A stretch of DNA of 64,000 nt from Saprospiraceae bacterium (GCA_020630955.1 JAHDIE010000001.1:1-64000); one strand, 5' to 3'; shown: positions 43,650 to 53,602, numbered from the stretch's first letter. The notes: generated by a model from the letters alone, not told the origin. Made by a program: numbers and translations.

Positions 43650-45992
43650 ATGAAATCAACAATTAGCACCATCATATTATTCATGTTTTCAAATGCGATA
43701 GCCTTTGGACAAGCATATTTTCAAAATGTCAGAGGAACCATACTAGACGCCCAGACATTAACACCCATTCCTGAAGTTTATATTGAACTGAGAAACAGCT
43801 ATCAAGAATTGATTTCAAGTGGCATAAGTGACCAAGCAGGTACTTATTACTTCGAAAACGTACCGGTCGGCCAGATTTATATATTTTTTAATGGGAGTGA
43901 ACATAGAGCTGTGATTAAAGAGGACGTTTGGGTTTATTCTGCCAAAGAATGTATAGCAGATATTTTTCTAGAGCCTAATCAAATTAAGCTTAATACGGTT
44001 GAAATCACTGGGAATGTATTTAGAGGAGAATCCATGAATCTTTTGGCTGTTAATAGTGCAAATACCATCACCCCTGAGCAATCAGGGAAGTTTGCAGGTA
44101 GTTGGGATGATCCCATGAGAGTGGTTACAGCTTACCCTTCAGCTGTTCAACAAAGCAGTGGATTTAATAATTTTTCAATAAGAGGAAATTCTCCGGTAGG
44201 CATGTTGTACAGAATAGAAGGTGCAACTGTTCATAATCCCAATCATTTTGCAATCATTGGTAGTTCTGGAGGTTTTGTAACACAGTTTAGTAGTTCAGTA
44301 CTTAGCAACAGTGATTTTTTCTCAAGCGCTTTTCCTGCGGAATTTGGTAATGCAAGTTCTGGGGTTTTTGATTTTAGATTTAGAAATGGAAACAACAAAA
44401 AAAGGGAACATACATTTAAAGCTGGATTCTTGGGATTGGATATTGCTACAGAGGGCCCATTTAAAGAAAATAGCAGAGCAAGTTATTTGGTCAACTACAG
44501 GTACTCTACCCTTGGATTGCTTTCCAAGGTCATCCATATTGGAGTAGAACCCCAATACCAAGACCTTTCCTTTAATGCTAACATTCCAATTGGAGACAAA
44601 GGTGGCCTTATAAAAATATTTGGAATTGGCGGATTGAGCGACTACTTGTTGGAAGCAGAAAGAGACTCTACACAATGGGATGAAGATTCAAGAAGAATAG
44701 AAAGAGCATTTGGAAGTAATTCTGGTGCATTGGGAATATCTTATTATCAGCCTGTCAATGCAAAAGGATATTGTCACTCGGTCCTGAGTGCTTCAAGAGG
44801 TCAATACTACGATAACTCCTTAAACATAGAAGACGACCTTTCAGTTTCTACAAGACAAATTTCCGAATTTGACGAAATCAAATTCAATTTTACAACTGAT
44901 TACAATTATCAAATCAGTAAAAATCACTTTAATAAAACTGGGGTTGGAATTACCCAGCAAGATCATGATTATTCAGGAGCTTTGTATGATCAATCAATAC
45001 TTGGACTCGATACCTTGGCCTTCACGCAAGGAAAATCTTACTTCTTTCAAGCGTTTAGTCAATCGAAATTTGATATCGGTGAAAAACTGAGTTTAATAGC
45101 AGGAATACATTATCTCCATTTTTTACTTAACGATGCTAGTAGTATTGACCCAAGACTAGGATTCAATTACTATATTAATCAAAGTTCTAAAATTGGATTA
45201 TCCTATGGTCATCATTCGAGAATTGAAAATCAAAGTTATTATTTCTTGCAAAACAGTGAAGGCTTTTTGAATCGAGATCTTGGACTATATAAAAGTCATC
45301 ATGCGGTCATTAATTATGCAAACATGCTTTCTCCAAATTTGAAGTTTACAACTGAAATTTATTATCAGCAACACTATAATGTTCCTGCTGAATTGAATGG
45401 ATCATTTTCAACTCAAAATCTATTCAATACTTTGCCACTAGGTGAATTGAGTAATGTAGGTACTGGGAGAAACTACGGGATTGAGGTATTGTTGCAAAGA
45501 GGTAGCAAAAAAGGAATTTACTACCTTTTCTCAGGAACCATTTTTGATACCCAATATAAAGCCGGAGATGGCGTTTGGAGAAGTGCAGAATTTAACCAGC
45601 AATATTCATATAACATTTTAATTGGAAAAGAATTTCAATTAAAACCTAAAAAGACAAAATCCAGACAACTTGGACTGAATGCAAACTTTAGACATTCTGG
45701 AGGAACCTGGTACACGCCAATAGATTTAGATGCCTCTAGAGCTTATGGCTGGACTAGACTCAACGAATCGGAAGCATACACCTTACAAAGATCACCATTG
45801 TACAATTTAGACTTTTCACTAACACACACTATCAATAAAGCAAACACTTCTTCTGAGTTCTCTATTAAAATTAAAAATTTGGTTAGTTCAGAATCTGTTA
45901 TTAGTGAATATTATGACATCAGGATTGATGATATCAAACAAGTGACTGATTATGGTGTTATTCCAGTCATCAGTTATGAATTGAATTTCTAA
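43650..45992 (+). CDS. TonB-dependent receptor with carboxypeptidase-regulatory-like N-terminal domain
   Basis: A signal peptide (about 1-20) leads to a CarboxypepD-regulatory-like beta sandwich (about 25-110, RGTILDAQTLTPIPEVYIEL), a plug domain (about 130-240, with NNFSIRGNSPVGMLYRIEGA and SGGFVTQFSSSVLS) and a long barrel up to YGVIPVISYELNF with the terminal aromatic Phe. Size 780 and domain order fit outer-membrane receptors that are not full SusC proteins. There is no SusD-like neighbour. The ligand is unknown. It has its own upstream region of 225 bases shared with the divergent secreted protein. Confidence 0.92.
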   Translation: MKSTISTIILFMFSNAIAFGQAYFQNVRGTILDAQTLTPIPEVYIELRNSYQELISSGISDQAGTYYFENVPVGQIYIFFNGSEHRAVIKEDVWVYSAKECIADIFLEPNQIKLNTVEITGNVFRGESMNLLAVNSANTITPEQSGKFAGSWDDPMRVVTAYPSAVQQSSGFNNFSIRGNSPVGMLYRIEGATVHNPNHFAIIGSSGGFVTQFSSSVLSNSDFFSSAFPAEFGNASSGVFDFRFRNGNNKKREHTFKAGFLGLDIATEGPFKENSRASYLVNYRYSTLGLLSKVIHIGVEPQYQDLSFNANIPIGDKGGLIKIFGIGGLSDYLLEAERDSTQWDEDSRRIERAFGSNSGALGISYYQPVNAKGYCHSVLSASRGQYYDNSLNIEDDLSVSTRQISEFDEIKFNFTTDYNYQISKNHFNKTGVGITQQDHDYSGALYDQSILGLDTLAFTQGKSYFFQAFSQSKFDIGEKLSLIAGIHYLHFLLNDASSIDPRLGFNYYINQSSKIGLSYGHHSRIENQSYYFLQNSEGFLNRDLGLYKSHHAVINYANMLSPNLKFTTEIYYQQHYNVPAELNGSFSTQNLFNTLPLGELSNVGTGRNYGIEVLLQRGSKKGIYYLFSGTIFDTQYKAGDGVWRSAEFNQQYSYNILIGKEFQLKPKKTKSRQLGLNANFRHSGGTWYTPIDLDASRAYGWTRLNESEAYTLQRSPLYNLDFSLTHTINKANTSSEFSIKIKNLVSSESVISEYYDIRIDDIKQVTDYGVIPVISYELNF

Positions 45993-46009
45993 TTGAAATA
46001 GAATTGAGA

Positions 46010-46387
46010 TTAGTTTTTCATTCTGTAATTACCATGGTAAGCTGAGCCTTTTACATTTTTATAAATGTAAATTGCAATATTTTTAAGATCGTTTAGGACT
46101 TGCTCATCACATTTGCGGAAGCGAATGCAGGACTTCCCACAATTATACCGCTCTGTAATAGATTTGAATTCTTCTAATAGATCATAATGACATGCATAAA
46201 ATGAAAAGTGATGTTTTTGGGAAGCAAAAGCAAAAAGGACTTCTCCATTTTTGCCATAAGTTGGCAGGGAGTTCTGCATATTTTCATGAAGCCCTGGACA
46301 AGAAACAAGGAGCATTGTTCGTAATTTGTACAACGCTTCTTGTTTCTCTTCCGGAAACTTTTCAATGTATTCTTCGACGCTAGACAT
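46010..46387 (-). CDS. DUF1801 (YdhG-like) protein
   Basis: A 125-residue DUF1801 protein: EYIEKFPEEKQEALYKLRTM, then QNSLPTYGKNGEVLFAFASQKHHFSFY and the C-terminal CIRFRKCDEQVLNDLKNIAIYI follow the family pattern. Members include YdhG of Bacillus, described as an intracellular iron chaperone homologue, but function is not established here. Five cysteines is a high count for this size. Its ATG shares one base with the stop of the M1 peptidase (TAATG), so it is translated as the last gene of that unit. Confidence 0.85.
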   Translation of the reverse strand: MSSVEEYIEKFPEEKQEALYKLRTMLLVSCPGLHENMQNSLPTYGKNGEVLFAFASQKHHFSFYACHYDLLEEFKSITERYNCGKSCIRFRKCDEQVLNDLKNIAIYIYKNVKGSAYHGNYRMKN

Positions 46388-48240
46388 TAAGGTTCCAATC
46401 GTGGAAATACATTATTTTCATAATTGACATCTACCAATCTAGAAGTCGGATCAATGACAATACCTTTTATTTTTGCCATTGGTATATCTATATCCAAAGT
46501 GTAATTGGTGTGTGTCCAAGGCCAATCTTTTGAAACCTTATATGCATCATAGAAACCTTCATTCGGCTTTTCGCCTCTCATCATCCTTAATGGTATGTGA
46601 TATAATTCTTCCTTTCCATTCTCTTTAACGATGAGAACATCTATTGGCATAGGCATCATACCTACTTTTTTAAGGGTTATACTCGCTTTCCCATCTACAT
46701 CTTCTACTTTTTCTACGGCATAATCTACAGTATGGGTTGTGTTGATGAAGTATTCTTTAAACCAATCCAATTCCAGTCCGCTGGTTTTTTCCATGATTCT
46801 AATAAAATCATTTGGATTTGGATGTTTAAACTTCCATTCATTGTAATAACGAATCATTCCTTTTTTGAAATTTTTCTTACCCATTATGTATTCCAGTTGT
46901 TGTAAGAATACTGAACCTTTGGTATAAGAACCAGCACCATATGCAGTATTGGTAGTATAATGATCTGAATGAGTACTAAGTGGTTCCTCCATACCTGATT
47001 GGGTGTAACCTGCAAAGCTTCTAACATTATTATACATTGGATCTCTTGAAGCTTCTCCTTCTAAAACACCTTGTTGCCTAAGATAATTCATTACCTGACT
47101 AGAGGCATAGGTTGTGAATCCTTCGTCCATCCAAGGATACAAGGCTTCATTGGTTCCTAGAACCATCTGATACCAACTATGCATTAATTCGTGTATAGAA
47201 ACTCCGACCAAACTTTCAAATGAACGCTCACCAGTAATCAAAGTACACATTGCATATTCCATTCCTCCATCGCCTCCTTGTAGGATATAATAAACTGGGT
47301 ATGGATACTCCCCAAAGTTTTCATTGATAAATGGAAGAGCTGTTGCCATAGCGTGATGCAACTTCATCCAATTTTCTTCTGTGTTTTGATTTTTCTGAAA
47401 CATGTAGTGAAAAGTTACTCCTTCTGCCTCTTCTGTCAGATGGGTATATTCCGGATCAGCTGCCCAAGCAAAATCATGCACATTTTCTGCAATAAAATGC
47501 CAAGTTCTTTTTTTCTTAAGACTCATCTTCCCCCCTTGTTTATCTGTATAGCCCATGCCTATTTTCTTCGCATTTTGAAGCTCCCCACTTGCTCCTACCA
47601 AATACTTTTTATCAATAGAAATTTTTACATCAAAATCTCCCCAAACACCATAAAATTCTCTTCCAACATATGGATGAGCATGCCATCCTTGATAATCATA
47701 TTCACATAATTTTGGAAACCACTGGGTCATAGAATAACGAATACCTTCTTTGTTATCTCGTCCAGTTCTTCTTATTTGAATAGGCACCTGCGCTTCAAAA
47801 GTCATAGCTAATTTTACCGTCTTCCCAGGCATAATTGGCGTAGGCAACTTTACTTCCAAAATCGTACCTTCTGTATAATACTTGCAATCCTTTCCATTCA
47901 TTTGCAGAGACTTTACTCTTTGGTAACCAATCTCAGACTCACTCAATTTGCTAATCCTATCTCCTACTCTTTTATCTGGGTCAGAAATATTTTTTGATTT
48001 TTCATCCATCATACTTCCAGGTTGGAATGCATTATAAAATAAATGATAGAAAATCATATCCAAAGTATCGGGAGAATTGTTGGTGTAATTGATGGTCTGA
48101 GTGCCTGTAAATTGATTGGTTTCGACATCCATGTCTATTTCCATTTCATATTCTGCTCTCTGTTGCCATCTGTCGGTTTGAGCAAAAGCAAATTCAGAAA
48201 AGAAAATGCTTCCTAAAAGAATAATAATAAATTTTTCCAT
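46387..48240 (-). CDS. secreted M1 family zinc metallopeptidase
   Basis: Gluzincin aminopeptidase-like enzyme. A signal peptide (about 1-20, FAFAQ) is followed by the M1 beta-saddle domain and a catalytic domain with HELMH at 350-354 and the third zinc ligand Glu373 (WMDEGFT), exactly 18 residues after the second His. The exopeptidase motif reads GGMEY at 325-329, in the place of GAMEN. Length 617 is typical for Bacteroidota secreted M1 proteins, which lack the long C-terminal helical domain. It starts 66 bases after gldG, so it may be in the same transcript. Confidence 0.94.
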   Translation of the reverse strand: MEKFIIILLGSIFFSEFAFAQTDRWQQRAEYEMEIDMDVETNQFTGTQTINYTNNSPDTLDMIFYHLFYNAFQPGSMMDEKSKNISDPDKRVGDRISKLSESEIGYQRVKSLQMNGKDCKYYTEGTILEVKLPTPIMPGKTVKLAMTFEAQVPIQIRRTGRDNKEGIRYSMTQWFPKLCEYDYQGWHAHPYVGREFYGVWGDFDVKISIDKKYLVGASGELQNAKKIGMGYTDKQGGKMSLKKKRTWHFIAENVHDFAWAADPEYTHLTEEAEGVTFHYMFQKNQNTEENWMKLHHAMATALPFINENFGEYPYPVYYILQGGDGGMEYAMCTLITGERSFESLVGVSIHELMHSWYQMVLGTNEALYPWMDEGFTTYASSQVMNYLRQQGVLEGEASRDPMYNNVRSFAGYTQSGMEEPLSTHSDHYTTNTAYGAGSYTKGSVFLQQLEYIMGKKNFKKGMIRYYNEWKFKHPNPNDFIRIMEKTSGLELDWFKEYFINTTHTVDYAVEKVEDVDGKASITLKKVGMMPMPIDVLIVKENGKEELYHIPLRMMRGEKPNEGFYDAYKVSKDWPWTHTNYTLDIDIPMAKIKGIVIDPTSRLVDVNYENNVFPRLEP

Positions 48241-48306
48241 AACTAAATTTTTAAAAGACCATTGTCTCTTCTTTGTAATTGTTGTATTTGATTAGATCGC
48301 TTATGT

Positions 48307-50007
48307 TTAGCTTCTTGTATATTTTTTCTTTCTCCAGAAATAAAAAATAAATGCAAATATCCATAATAAAACCAAAGGCATAATTAAGTTAATAATCTGC
48401 CACTTTGTTTTTTCTGTTTTGGTTTTAACTTTATCTAATAATCTTAACTTAAAATCTTTTGATCGTGCTTCTAAAAGGCCAAAATCATCTACCATGTATT
48501 CGATGGCGTTAACGATTAAAGATTTGTTTCCTTCATAGACTTTTTGTTCCATCTGATTTAAACCTATGGGACCAATTCGATTAGAATTCGGATCATATTT
48601 ATTTTTTAAAAAATCGACATCTGAAATCACAATTTGCTTGGTCACTACACTTTTATCCTGAAAGCTGGTTCCCATTTCTTTTAGAATTGCCTCATTCTCT
48701 GCTGTGACTCTATTTTTAAAGAAAGACTCAAATTCCCCTTCCAAAAGCACTGCAATTGGTTGGGGGCCTTTATTGAATGATTTTTCTTCAGGTTCCACTC
48801 TTAATATCTCAAAGGTCAATCTCATCGGATAAATTTGAAACCGACTATACTCTGAACTTGACATGAGTATTTCCTTTTTAATATTATCTTCTCTTTTTAG
48901 AATTTCTATGGTAGATGGAAATTTGAAATTTACCGGATTAATATTTTTTACAATGGGATGATCAGAGGATGAAGCTGAAACCACATGGTAATACCACGGC
49001 AACAATACAGTCTGAGCTTTGCCCCCAGATTGACCAATTACTTGAGGTATCGGAGAACACTTAAGGTCCATGATTAAATTCTTTGACAATCTCACACCAT
49101 ACTTGTAAAGCATATCCTCTAAACCATGTTCTACAACTTCAGGAACATATAAGTTATTACGATCGATGCTATCTAAATTAACTTTAAAGTTCTCAATAAG
49201 CCATAAAACTTTTCCACCATTCATGATATATTGATCGATCACAAATTGTGTTTTTACAGGTATTTCTGTTTGTGGTGCTGGCACAATAAGTAGTTGAACA
49301 TCTTCAGGTCTCAATTGCACCAAACTATCGAGATTCAATCTCCCAGTATCAAAGAATGCTTTCAAATCTGACTCAAGCCTAGCAGTTTGAAAATCTGGAA
49401 CTTCCCCATGCCCTGTCGAAAAAACAATGTTTGGCAATTCTTTTGCTGTCAACTTCTGAATTGCATTGGCTATTTTAAATTCCAATAAATTGATAGAATT
49501 ATTGAGTGCCGTTTCTTGATCTAAATTTCCTTGAGGCTCCAAAAGATTAACAATCGTTTGTCGAGAACCATAATTGATAATCGCATAAGGATAGATAAAC
49601 TTCTCTGTTCGCTCATCCCCATCAGCGATCATGAGATTGGTCGGAGCCATTCCCATTTCTTTAAATTGTTGCTGCCTTTGCCGAATCATTTCCGAGGATC
49701 CCTCCATTGGATTTTCGAAACTATACTCCAAAAGAGGATTCACGGATTCAAACTGTTCTAATCGATCCAATGTAGCGGCCCTCAACCTTTTAAACCCAGC
49801 AGGAAAATCTCCCTCTAGCAAAACTTTTACAAAGATGATGTCATCAACATCTTCAATAAAATTAATAGTACTATCAGATAAGGTAAACCTCTTGTCCTCT
49901 GTCAAATCAATAAAACCATTAAAAATCCCTGCTACAATGTTGACAACGATGATTAATCCAAAGATTAATAGAGTTCTGAATAGGTATGTATTTCTTTCAC
50001 TGCTCAT
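48307..50007 (-). CDS. gldG: gliding-associated ABC transporter component GldG
   Basis: Membrane-anchored auxiliary component of the GldAFG ABC transporter. An N-terminal helix (about 9-30, YLFRTLLIFGLIIVVNIVAG) precedes a periplasmic domain with FNGFIDLTEDKRFTLSDSTIN, the opening typical of GldG/ABC_transp_aux proteins, and a C-terminal helix (about 535-558) before a basic end. The ATG at 50007 is chosen because it forms an ATGA overlap with the gldF stop; the frame open from 50058 lies within gldF. In Flavobacterium johnsoniae, GldA, GldF and GldG are needed for gliding, but homologues also occur in non-gliding species. Confidence 0.93.
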   Translation of the reverse strand: MSSERNTYLFRTLLIFGLIIVVNIVAGIFNGFIDLTEDKRFTLSDSTINFIEDVDDIIFVKVLLEGDFPAGFKRLRAATLDRLEQFESVNPLLEYSFENPMEGSSEMIRQRQQQFKEMGMAPTNLMIADGDERTEKFIYPYAIINYGSRQTIVNLLEPQGNLDQETALNNSINLLEFKIANAIQKLTAKELPNIVFSTGHGEVPDFQTARLESDLKAFFDTGRLNLDSLVQLRPEDVQLLIVPAPQTEIPVKTQFVIDQYIMNGGKVLWLIENFKVNLDSIDRNNLYVPEVVEHGLEDMLYKYGVRLSKNLIMDLKCSPIPQVIGQSGGKAQTVLLPWYYHVVSASSSDHPIVKNINPVNFKFPSTIEILKREDNIKKEILMSSSEYSRFQIYPMRLTFEILRVEPEEKSFNKGPQPIAVLLEGEFESFFKNRVTAENEAILKEMGTSFQDKSVVTKQIVISDVDFLKNKYDPNSNRIGPIGLNQMEQKVYEGNKSLIVNAIEYMVDDFGLLEARSKDFKLRLLDKVKTKTEKTKWQIINLIMPLVLLWIFAFIFYFWRKKKYTRS

Positions 50008-50738
50008 GCCCACTTTCTTTTTGCCAATGATACATGTGTAAGCCAAATAAAGCCACACACAACAGAAACGAAATACACTAAATTCTGCGTTTCTATCTTT
50101 CCTTTACTCATTGCATTGTAATGATAATTAATACCTATCTTCTGAACCAAATCATCCCATGTTCCAAAGAAAATAGAAAGGTTACTTAAGTATGAAAAAG
50201 CCCAGTGCATCACAAAACACAAAAATGCCGCAAGTATGAAAGAAATTATTTGATTAGAAGAAGTACTGGAAGCCCAAATGCCTATTGCAATAAATATTGC
50301 AGCAAGAAATATAAGACCGATATAAGAACCTACAACTGCACCAGTGTCAATATTTCCTTTTGGTGATCCCAATTGATACACTGAATAATAATAAATAATA
50401 GTGGGTAGTATGGCAAGCAGAACCAATATTAAATTTGCGAAATATTTTCCTAAAATGATTTGAGTATCCGTAAGTGGCTTTGTAGCCAAAAGCTCAATCG
50501 TTCCTTGTTGATGTTCTTCTGAAAAACTTTTCATGGTTATTGCTGGAATCAAAAAAGTAAAAACCAAAGGTCCAATAGAAAATAACTGTTCCAAACCAGC
50601 ATAATTATATTCCAATAAGCTAGTATCTTTAAATACCCACATAAACAAACCCGTCATTACCAGGAAAACAGAGATTACCAAATAGGCAATCAAAGAGCTT
50701 AAAAAACTCCGTAACTCTTTCCACATTACTGCTTTCAT
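50004..50738 (-). CDS. gldF: gliding-associated ABC transporter permease GldF
   Basis: ABC-2 type permease of 244 residues with about six membrane helices. It opens MKAVMWKELRSFLSSLIAYLV, and the loop TMKSFSEEHQQGTIELLATKPL is the conserved cytoplasmic coupling motif of this permease group. It overlaps gldA by four bases (ATGA) at its start and gldG by four bases at its end, so the three products are translationally coupled subunits of one transporter. Substrate unknown. Confidence 0.94.
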   Translation of the reverse strand: MKAVMWKELRSFLSSLIAYLVISVFLVMTGLFMWVFKDTSLLEYNYAGLEQLFSIGPLVFTFLIPAITMKSFSEEHQQGTIELLATKPLTDTQIILGKYFANLILVLLAILPTIIYYYSVYQLGSPKGNIDTGAVVGSYIGLIFLAAIFIAIGIWASSTSSNQIISFILAAFLCFVMHWAFSYLSNLSIFFGTWDDLVQKIGINYHYNAMSKGKIETQNLVYFVSVVCGFIWLTHVSLAKRKWA

Positions 50739-51655
50739 GATTCTTTCTTTTTAGAAGTAATCTTTTGAAATACAGATTCAATGGATTCATCTTCTTGTAC
50801 CATTCTTAATAACTTATTCCCTTCCTTCACTGCTAGATCAAAAATTGATTCTGATATTTCATTATTTTCCTTATACCATATAGAGTTTATTCTGCCTTTA
50901 TCTTTTTCAACACGTTCTACTCCTGATAAAGCCAATATTTTCTGCTCACTGATCTCATGCTTAAAGCTTACGCTTAATTTCTTTAATCCATATTCTCTTC
51001 CTACCAAAGTAGATATTGGATCGTCAGCTACTAGTTTACCATTGTTCAAGATGATTACTCTGTTACAAAGTGCTTGAACTTCTTGCATGATGTGTGAAGA
51101 AAACAAAACAAGTTTTTCTTTCCCAAGTTCTTTGATCAATGATCTAATTTCTAATAGCTGGTTTGGATCAAGTCCCGAAGTTGGTTCGTCCAAAATTAAG
51201 ACTTCGGGATCGTGCATCATGGCTTGTGCTAAACCCACTCTTTGTCTATATCCTTTTGATAAATATTGTATTTTCTTTGATTGCTCTTTGGTAAGTCCAG
51301 TCATTGAGATTAGCTCATCGATTCTCGCGGAAGGTTTACTGATCTTAAAAATCTTTGCAATCAATTCCAAATATTCTTTCACATACATTTCTTTGTATAG
51401 AGGATTATGCTCAGGGAGGTAACCAATGTGTCTTCTTACTTCAAGGTCGTCCTTTTTGACATCATAACCACAAACTTTGGCCTCGCCTTCGGTTGCCGGA
51501 ATAAAGCAGGTTAAGATTTTCATCGTGGTAGTCTTACCAGCACCATTGGGGCCAAGCAGGCCGATTATTTCTCCTGGTTTGGCGGAGAAACTTACATCAT
51601 CCAAAGCCTTTTGGTTTCCGTATAATTTTGATATGCCTGTTAATTCTAAGGACAT
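50735..51655 (-). CDS. gldA: gliding-associated ABC transporter ATPase GldA
   Basis: ABC ATPase energising GldF. Walker A is in GLLGPNGAGKTTTMKIL (about 32-48), the signature is in YLSKGYRQRVGLAQAM, Walker B and the catalytic Glu in VLILDEPTSGLDP, and the switch His in LFSSHIMQEV. A C-terminal domain of about 80 residues after residue 220 is typical of GldA-like subunits. Length 306. Its ATG shares one base with the truB stop (TAATG), and the gldF start overlaps its stop. Confidence 0.95.
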   Translation of the reverse strand: MSLELTGISKLYGNQKALDDVSFSAKPGEIIGLLGPNGAGKTTTMKILTCFIPATEGEAKVCGYDVKKDDLEVRRHIGYLPEHNPLYKEMYVKEYLELIAKIFKISKPSARIDELISMTGLTKEQSKKIQYLSKGYRQRVGLAQAMMHDPEVLILDEPTSGLDPNQLLEIRSLIKELGKEKLVLFSSHIMQEVQALCNRVIILNNGKLVADDPISTLVGREYGLKKLSVSFKHEISEQKILALSGVERVEKDKGRINSIWYKENNEISESIFDLAVKEGNKLLRMVQEDESIESVFQKITSKKKES

Positions 51656-52383
51656 TATTCTGCTAGTTCTTTTTTAAAATTCTGTAACCAATTTTCAAGG
51701 TCATTGGCATCACTTAATTTATATTCCCCAATGGCTGTTCTTCTCAATTCATGAAGATACCCTCCAACTCCTAGTTTCTCGCCAACATCGTTTGCAAAGG
51801 AACGAATGTAGGTTCCTTTGCTGCAATCAACACAAAAGTAAATAAATGGTAATTTTATTTTTAAAAGCTCAATGTTATAAAATGTTATTTTCCTTGACTT
51901 TATTTCTTTTTTCACACCTTTTCTTGCCCATTTATACAACGCTTGACCATCTACTTTTAATGCGGAAAAATGCGGAGGGAATTGTTCTTGCTCCCCTACA
52001 AAAGAATTTAATGTTTCTATAACAACTTTTTCAGTGATATGATCTACTGTTTTGATATTTTCTTCTGGTTCTTCAGCATCAAAGGATGCTGTTGTAGCTC
52101 CTAATTTGATAGTACCTGTGTATTGTTTTGGCATACCTTGTAAACTTTCAGCTCGTTTGGTCCCTTTTCCAGTACAAATTAACAACAAACCTGTAGCAAG
52201 AGGATCCAAGGTCCCTGCATGCCCTACCTTTATTTTTTTTACTTGGTAATGATGTTTTAAAGCATAGCGCATTTTATTGACCACATCAAAAGAAGTCCAT
52301 TCAAGTGGTTTATCAATGAGTATGATGCTCTCATCGTTGTATGCTATTTCGTCAAGCTTGCTTTTGTTTGTTACAATGTTCAT
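51655..52383 (-). CDS. truB: tRNA pseudouridine(55) synthase TruB
   Basis: Converts U55 to pseudouridine in the T-loop of tRNAs. The catalytic Asp is in KVGHAGTLDPLATGLLLICT; the opening IDKPLEWTSFDVVNKMR and CSKGTYIRSFANDVGEKL are the other family motifs. The ATG at 52383 gives 242 residues and an ATGA overlap with the uppP stop; the longer frame from 52428 lies within uppP and is rejected. Adjacent uppP and truB is a common Bacteroidota arrangement. Confidence 0.96.
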   Translation of the reverse strand: MNIVTNKSKLDEIAYNDESIILIDKPLEWTSFDVVNKMRYALKHHYQVKKIKVGHAGTLDPLATGLLLICTGKGTKRAESLQGMPKQYTGTIKLGATTASFDAEEPEENIKTVDHITEKVVIETLNSFVGEQEQFPPHFSALKVDGQALYKWARKGVKKEIKSRKITFYNIELLKIKLPFIYFCVDCSKGTYIRSFANDVGEKLGVGGYLHELRRTAIGEYKLSDANDLENWLQNFKKELAE

Positions 52384-53177
52384 CCAGAAAATTGATATAA
52401 TAAAATGAAGACTGCAATAATTATGCAATACAATCCGAAATATTTTAATCCAGCCTTTTTAACCAGGGCAATCATCCATGTACAAGCCAGCAGACCAGAA
52501 ATAAAAGCGGCGAAAAAACCAACTGTAGCATAGCCCAAAGAAGGCATGTTTTCCAAAAAGGACCCATCTAAAATATCTTTAGCCATCTTTCCAAATATTA
52601 GAGGAATGACCATTAAAAAACTAAAGCTTGCGGCTTCTTCTCTATTCAGGCCCAACATTAAAGCTGTAGAAATGGTTGCTCCTGATCTAGAAATTCCTGG
52701 TAAAATTGCAATTGCCTGAGCCAAACCAATACCAAAGGCTGATTTTCCATCTAGTTTCCGGTGCGCCCCAAAATTTCGGTCCGATAAAAAAAGTAAAGCC
52801 GAGGTAATCAACAACATCAAACCTACTAAAATTAAATTTCTACTGAACAATGACTCAATCATATCATCCCATATAAGGCCCACTAAGGCAGCAGGAATCA
52901 TCGATAATAATATTAGGAAACTAAACTTTTTCTCTTCATTGAATTGAACTGAGAATAAACCATGGATAATTCTGCCAATTTCTTTTCGAAAGATCACGAT
53001 GGTACTTAAGGCAGTAGCAAAATGCAACAGGACTGTCGTAAAGAGGCTTTGCTTTGCAAGACTATCATCATTAAGCAAAACCTTAAATATCTCAAGATGA
53101 CCACTACTACTAACTGGTAAAAATTCTGTTAAGCCCTGAACTATTCCTAATATCAGTGCTTCAATTAATTCGGACAT
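52380..53177 (-). CDS. uppP: undecaprenyl-diphosphatase UppP (BacA)
   Basis: Membrane phosphatase that recycles undecaprenyl diphosphate to the monophosphate used by MraY. The motif GIVQGLTEFLPVSSSGHLEI (12-31) holds the catalytic Glu and the Ser cluster, and ILPGISRSGATISTALMLG holds the conserved Arg. About eight hydrophobic helices and 265 residues are normal. Loss or gain of UppP affects bacitracin sensitivity in known species. It starts 2 bases after the DUF3098 gene and overlaps truB by four bases. Confidence 0.96.
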   Translation of the reverse strand: MSELIEALILGIVQGLTEFLPVSSSGHLEIFKVLLNDDSLAKQSLFTTVLLHFATALSTIVIFRKEIGRIIHGLFSVQFNEEKKFSFLILLSMIPAALVGLIWDDMIESLFSRNLILVGLMLLITSALLFLSDRNFGAHRKLDGKSAFGIGLAQAIAILPGISRSGATISTALMLGLNREEAASFSFLMVIPLIFGKMAKDILDGSFLENMPSLGYATVGFFAAFISGLLACTWMIALVKKAGLKYFGLYCIIIAVFILLYQFSG

Positions 53178-53179
53178 TA

Positions 53180-53575
53180 TTAGTCTCTGAAAATAGAATA
53201 AACTCCAACAACAAGACCTACAAGTATAACTATTGGGGCCAATAAGGTCCTTCTGGTAGAATAGATAATGGATTCATCCCAGGTATTACTATCTGGCATA
53301 TCTCCTCCCATCATCAATAACATTCCTAGCATTATAATGCCAAATGCTGCAGCAATGAAGAGGTAATTATTTCTATTAAAAAGTAACTCTTGAGTTGCAA
53401 CATTTGTCCGGCTTGACCGATTTGTCTCAAAATTTCCTACGTTCGGTTTTGATTTAACTACAACCTTTTTCTTCGAACTAGCTACTCCTGTATCAACAAT
53501 CTTTTTGTTTGAGTTTTTTTTAGACGAGTCTCCTTGATTGGTGGAAATGATTTTTTTGGATTTATCCTTTGCCAT
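53180..53575 (-). CDS. DUF3098 membrane protein
   Basis: A Lys/Ser-rich N-terminal half (MAKDKSKKIISTNQGDSSKK to about residue 60) is followed by two membrane helices (about 70-90 and 108-128) with MGGDMPDSNTWDESIIYSTRR between them, the DUF3098 pattern. Function unknown; in many Bacteroidota it is encoded between ftsX and uppP. The ATG at 53575 is chosen because the -7 element at 53595-53602 lies just upstream, while the frame open from 53614 would begin ahead of that promoter. It is the first gene of the uppP-truB-gldAFG unit; no ftsX precedes it. Confidence 0.85.
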   Translation of the reverse strand: MAKDKSKKIISTNQGDSSKKNSNKKIVDTGVASSKKKVVVKSKPNVGNFETNRSSRTNVATQELLFNRNNYLFIAAAFGIIMLGMLLMMGGDMPDSNTWDESIIYSTRRTLLAPIVILVGLVVGVYSIFRD

Positions 53576-53594
53576 CTTGCTGTTTGTTACGATA

Positions 53595-53602
53595 CAAAAA
53601 TA
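53595..53602 (-). promoter_or_regulatory. -7 element of the DUF3098-uppP-truB-gldAFG operon
   Basis: TATTTTTG on the minus strand matches TAnnTTTG, 19 bases before the ATG at 53575. Confidence 0.6.
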
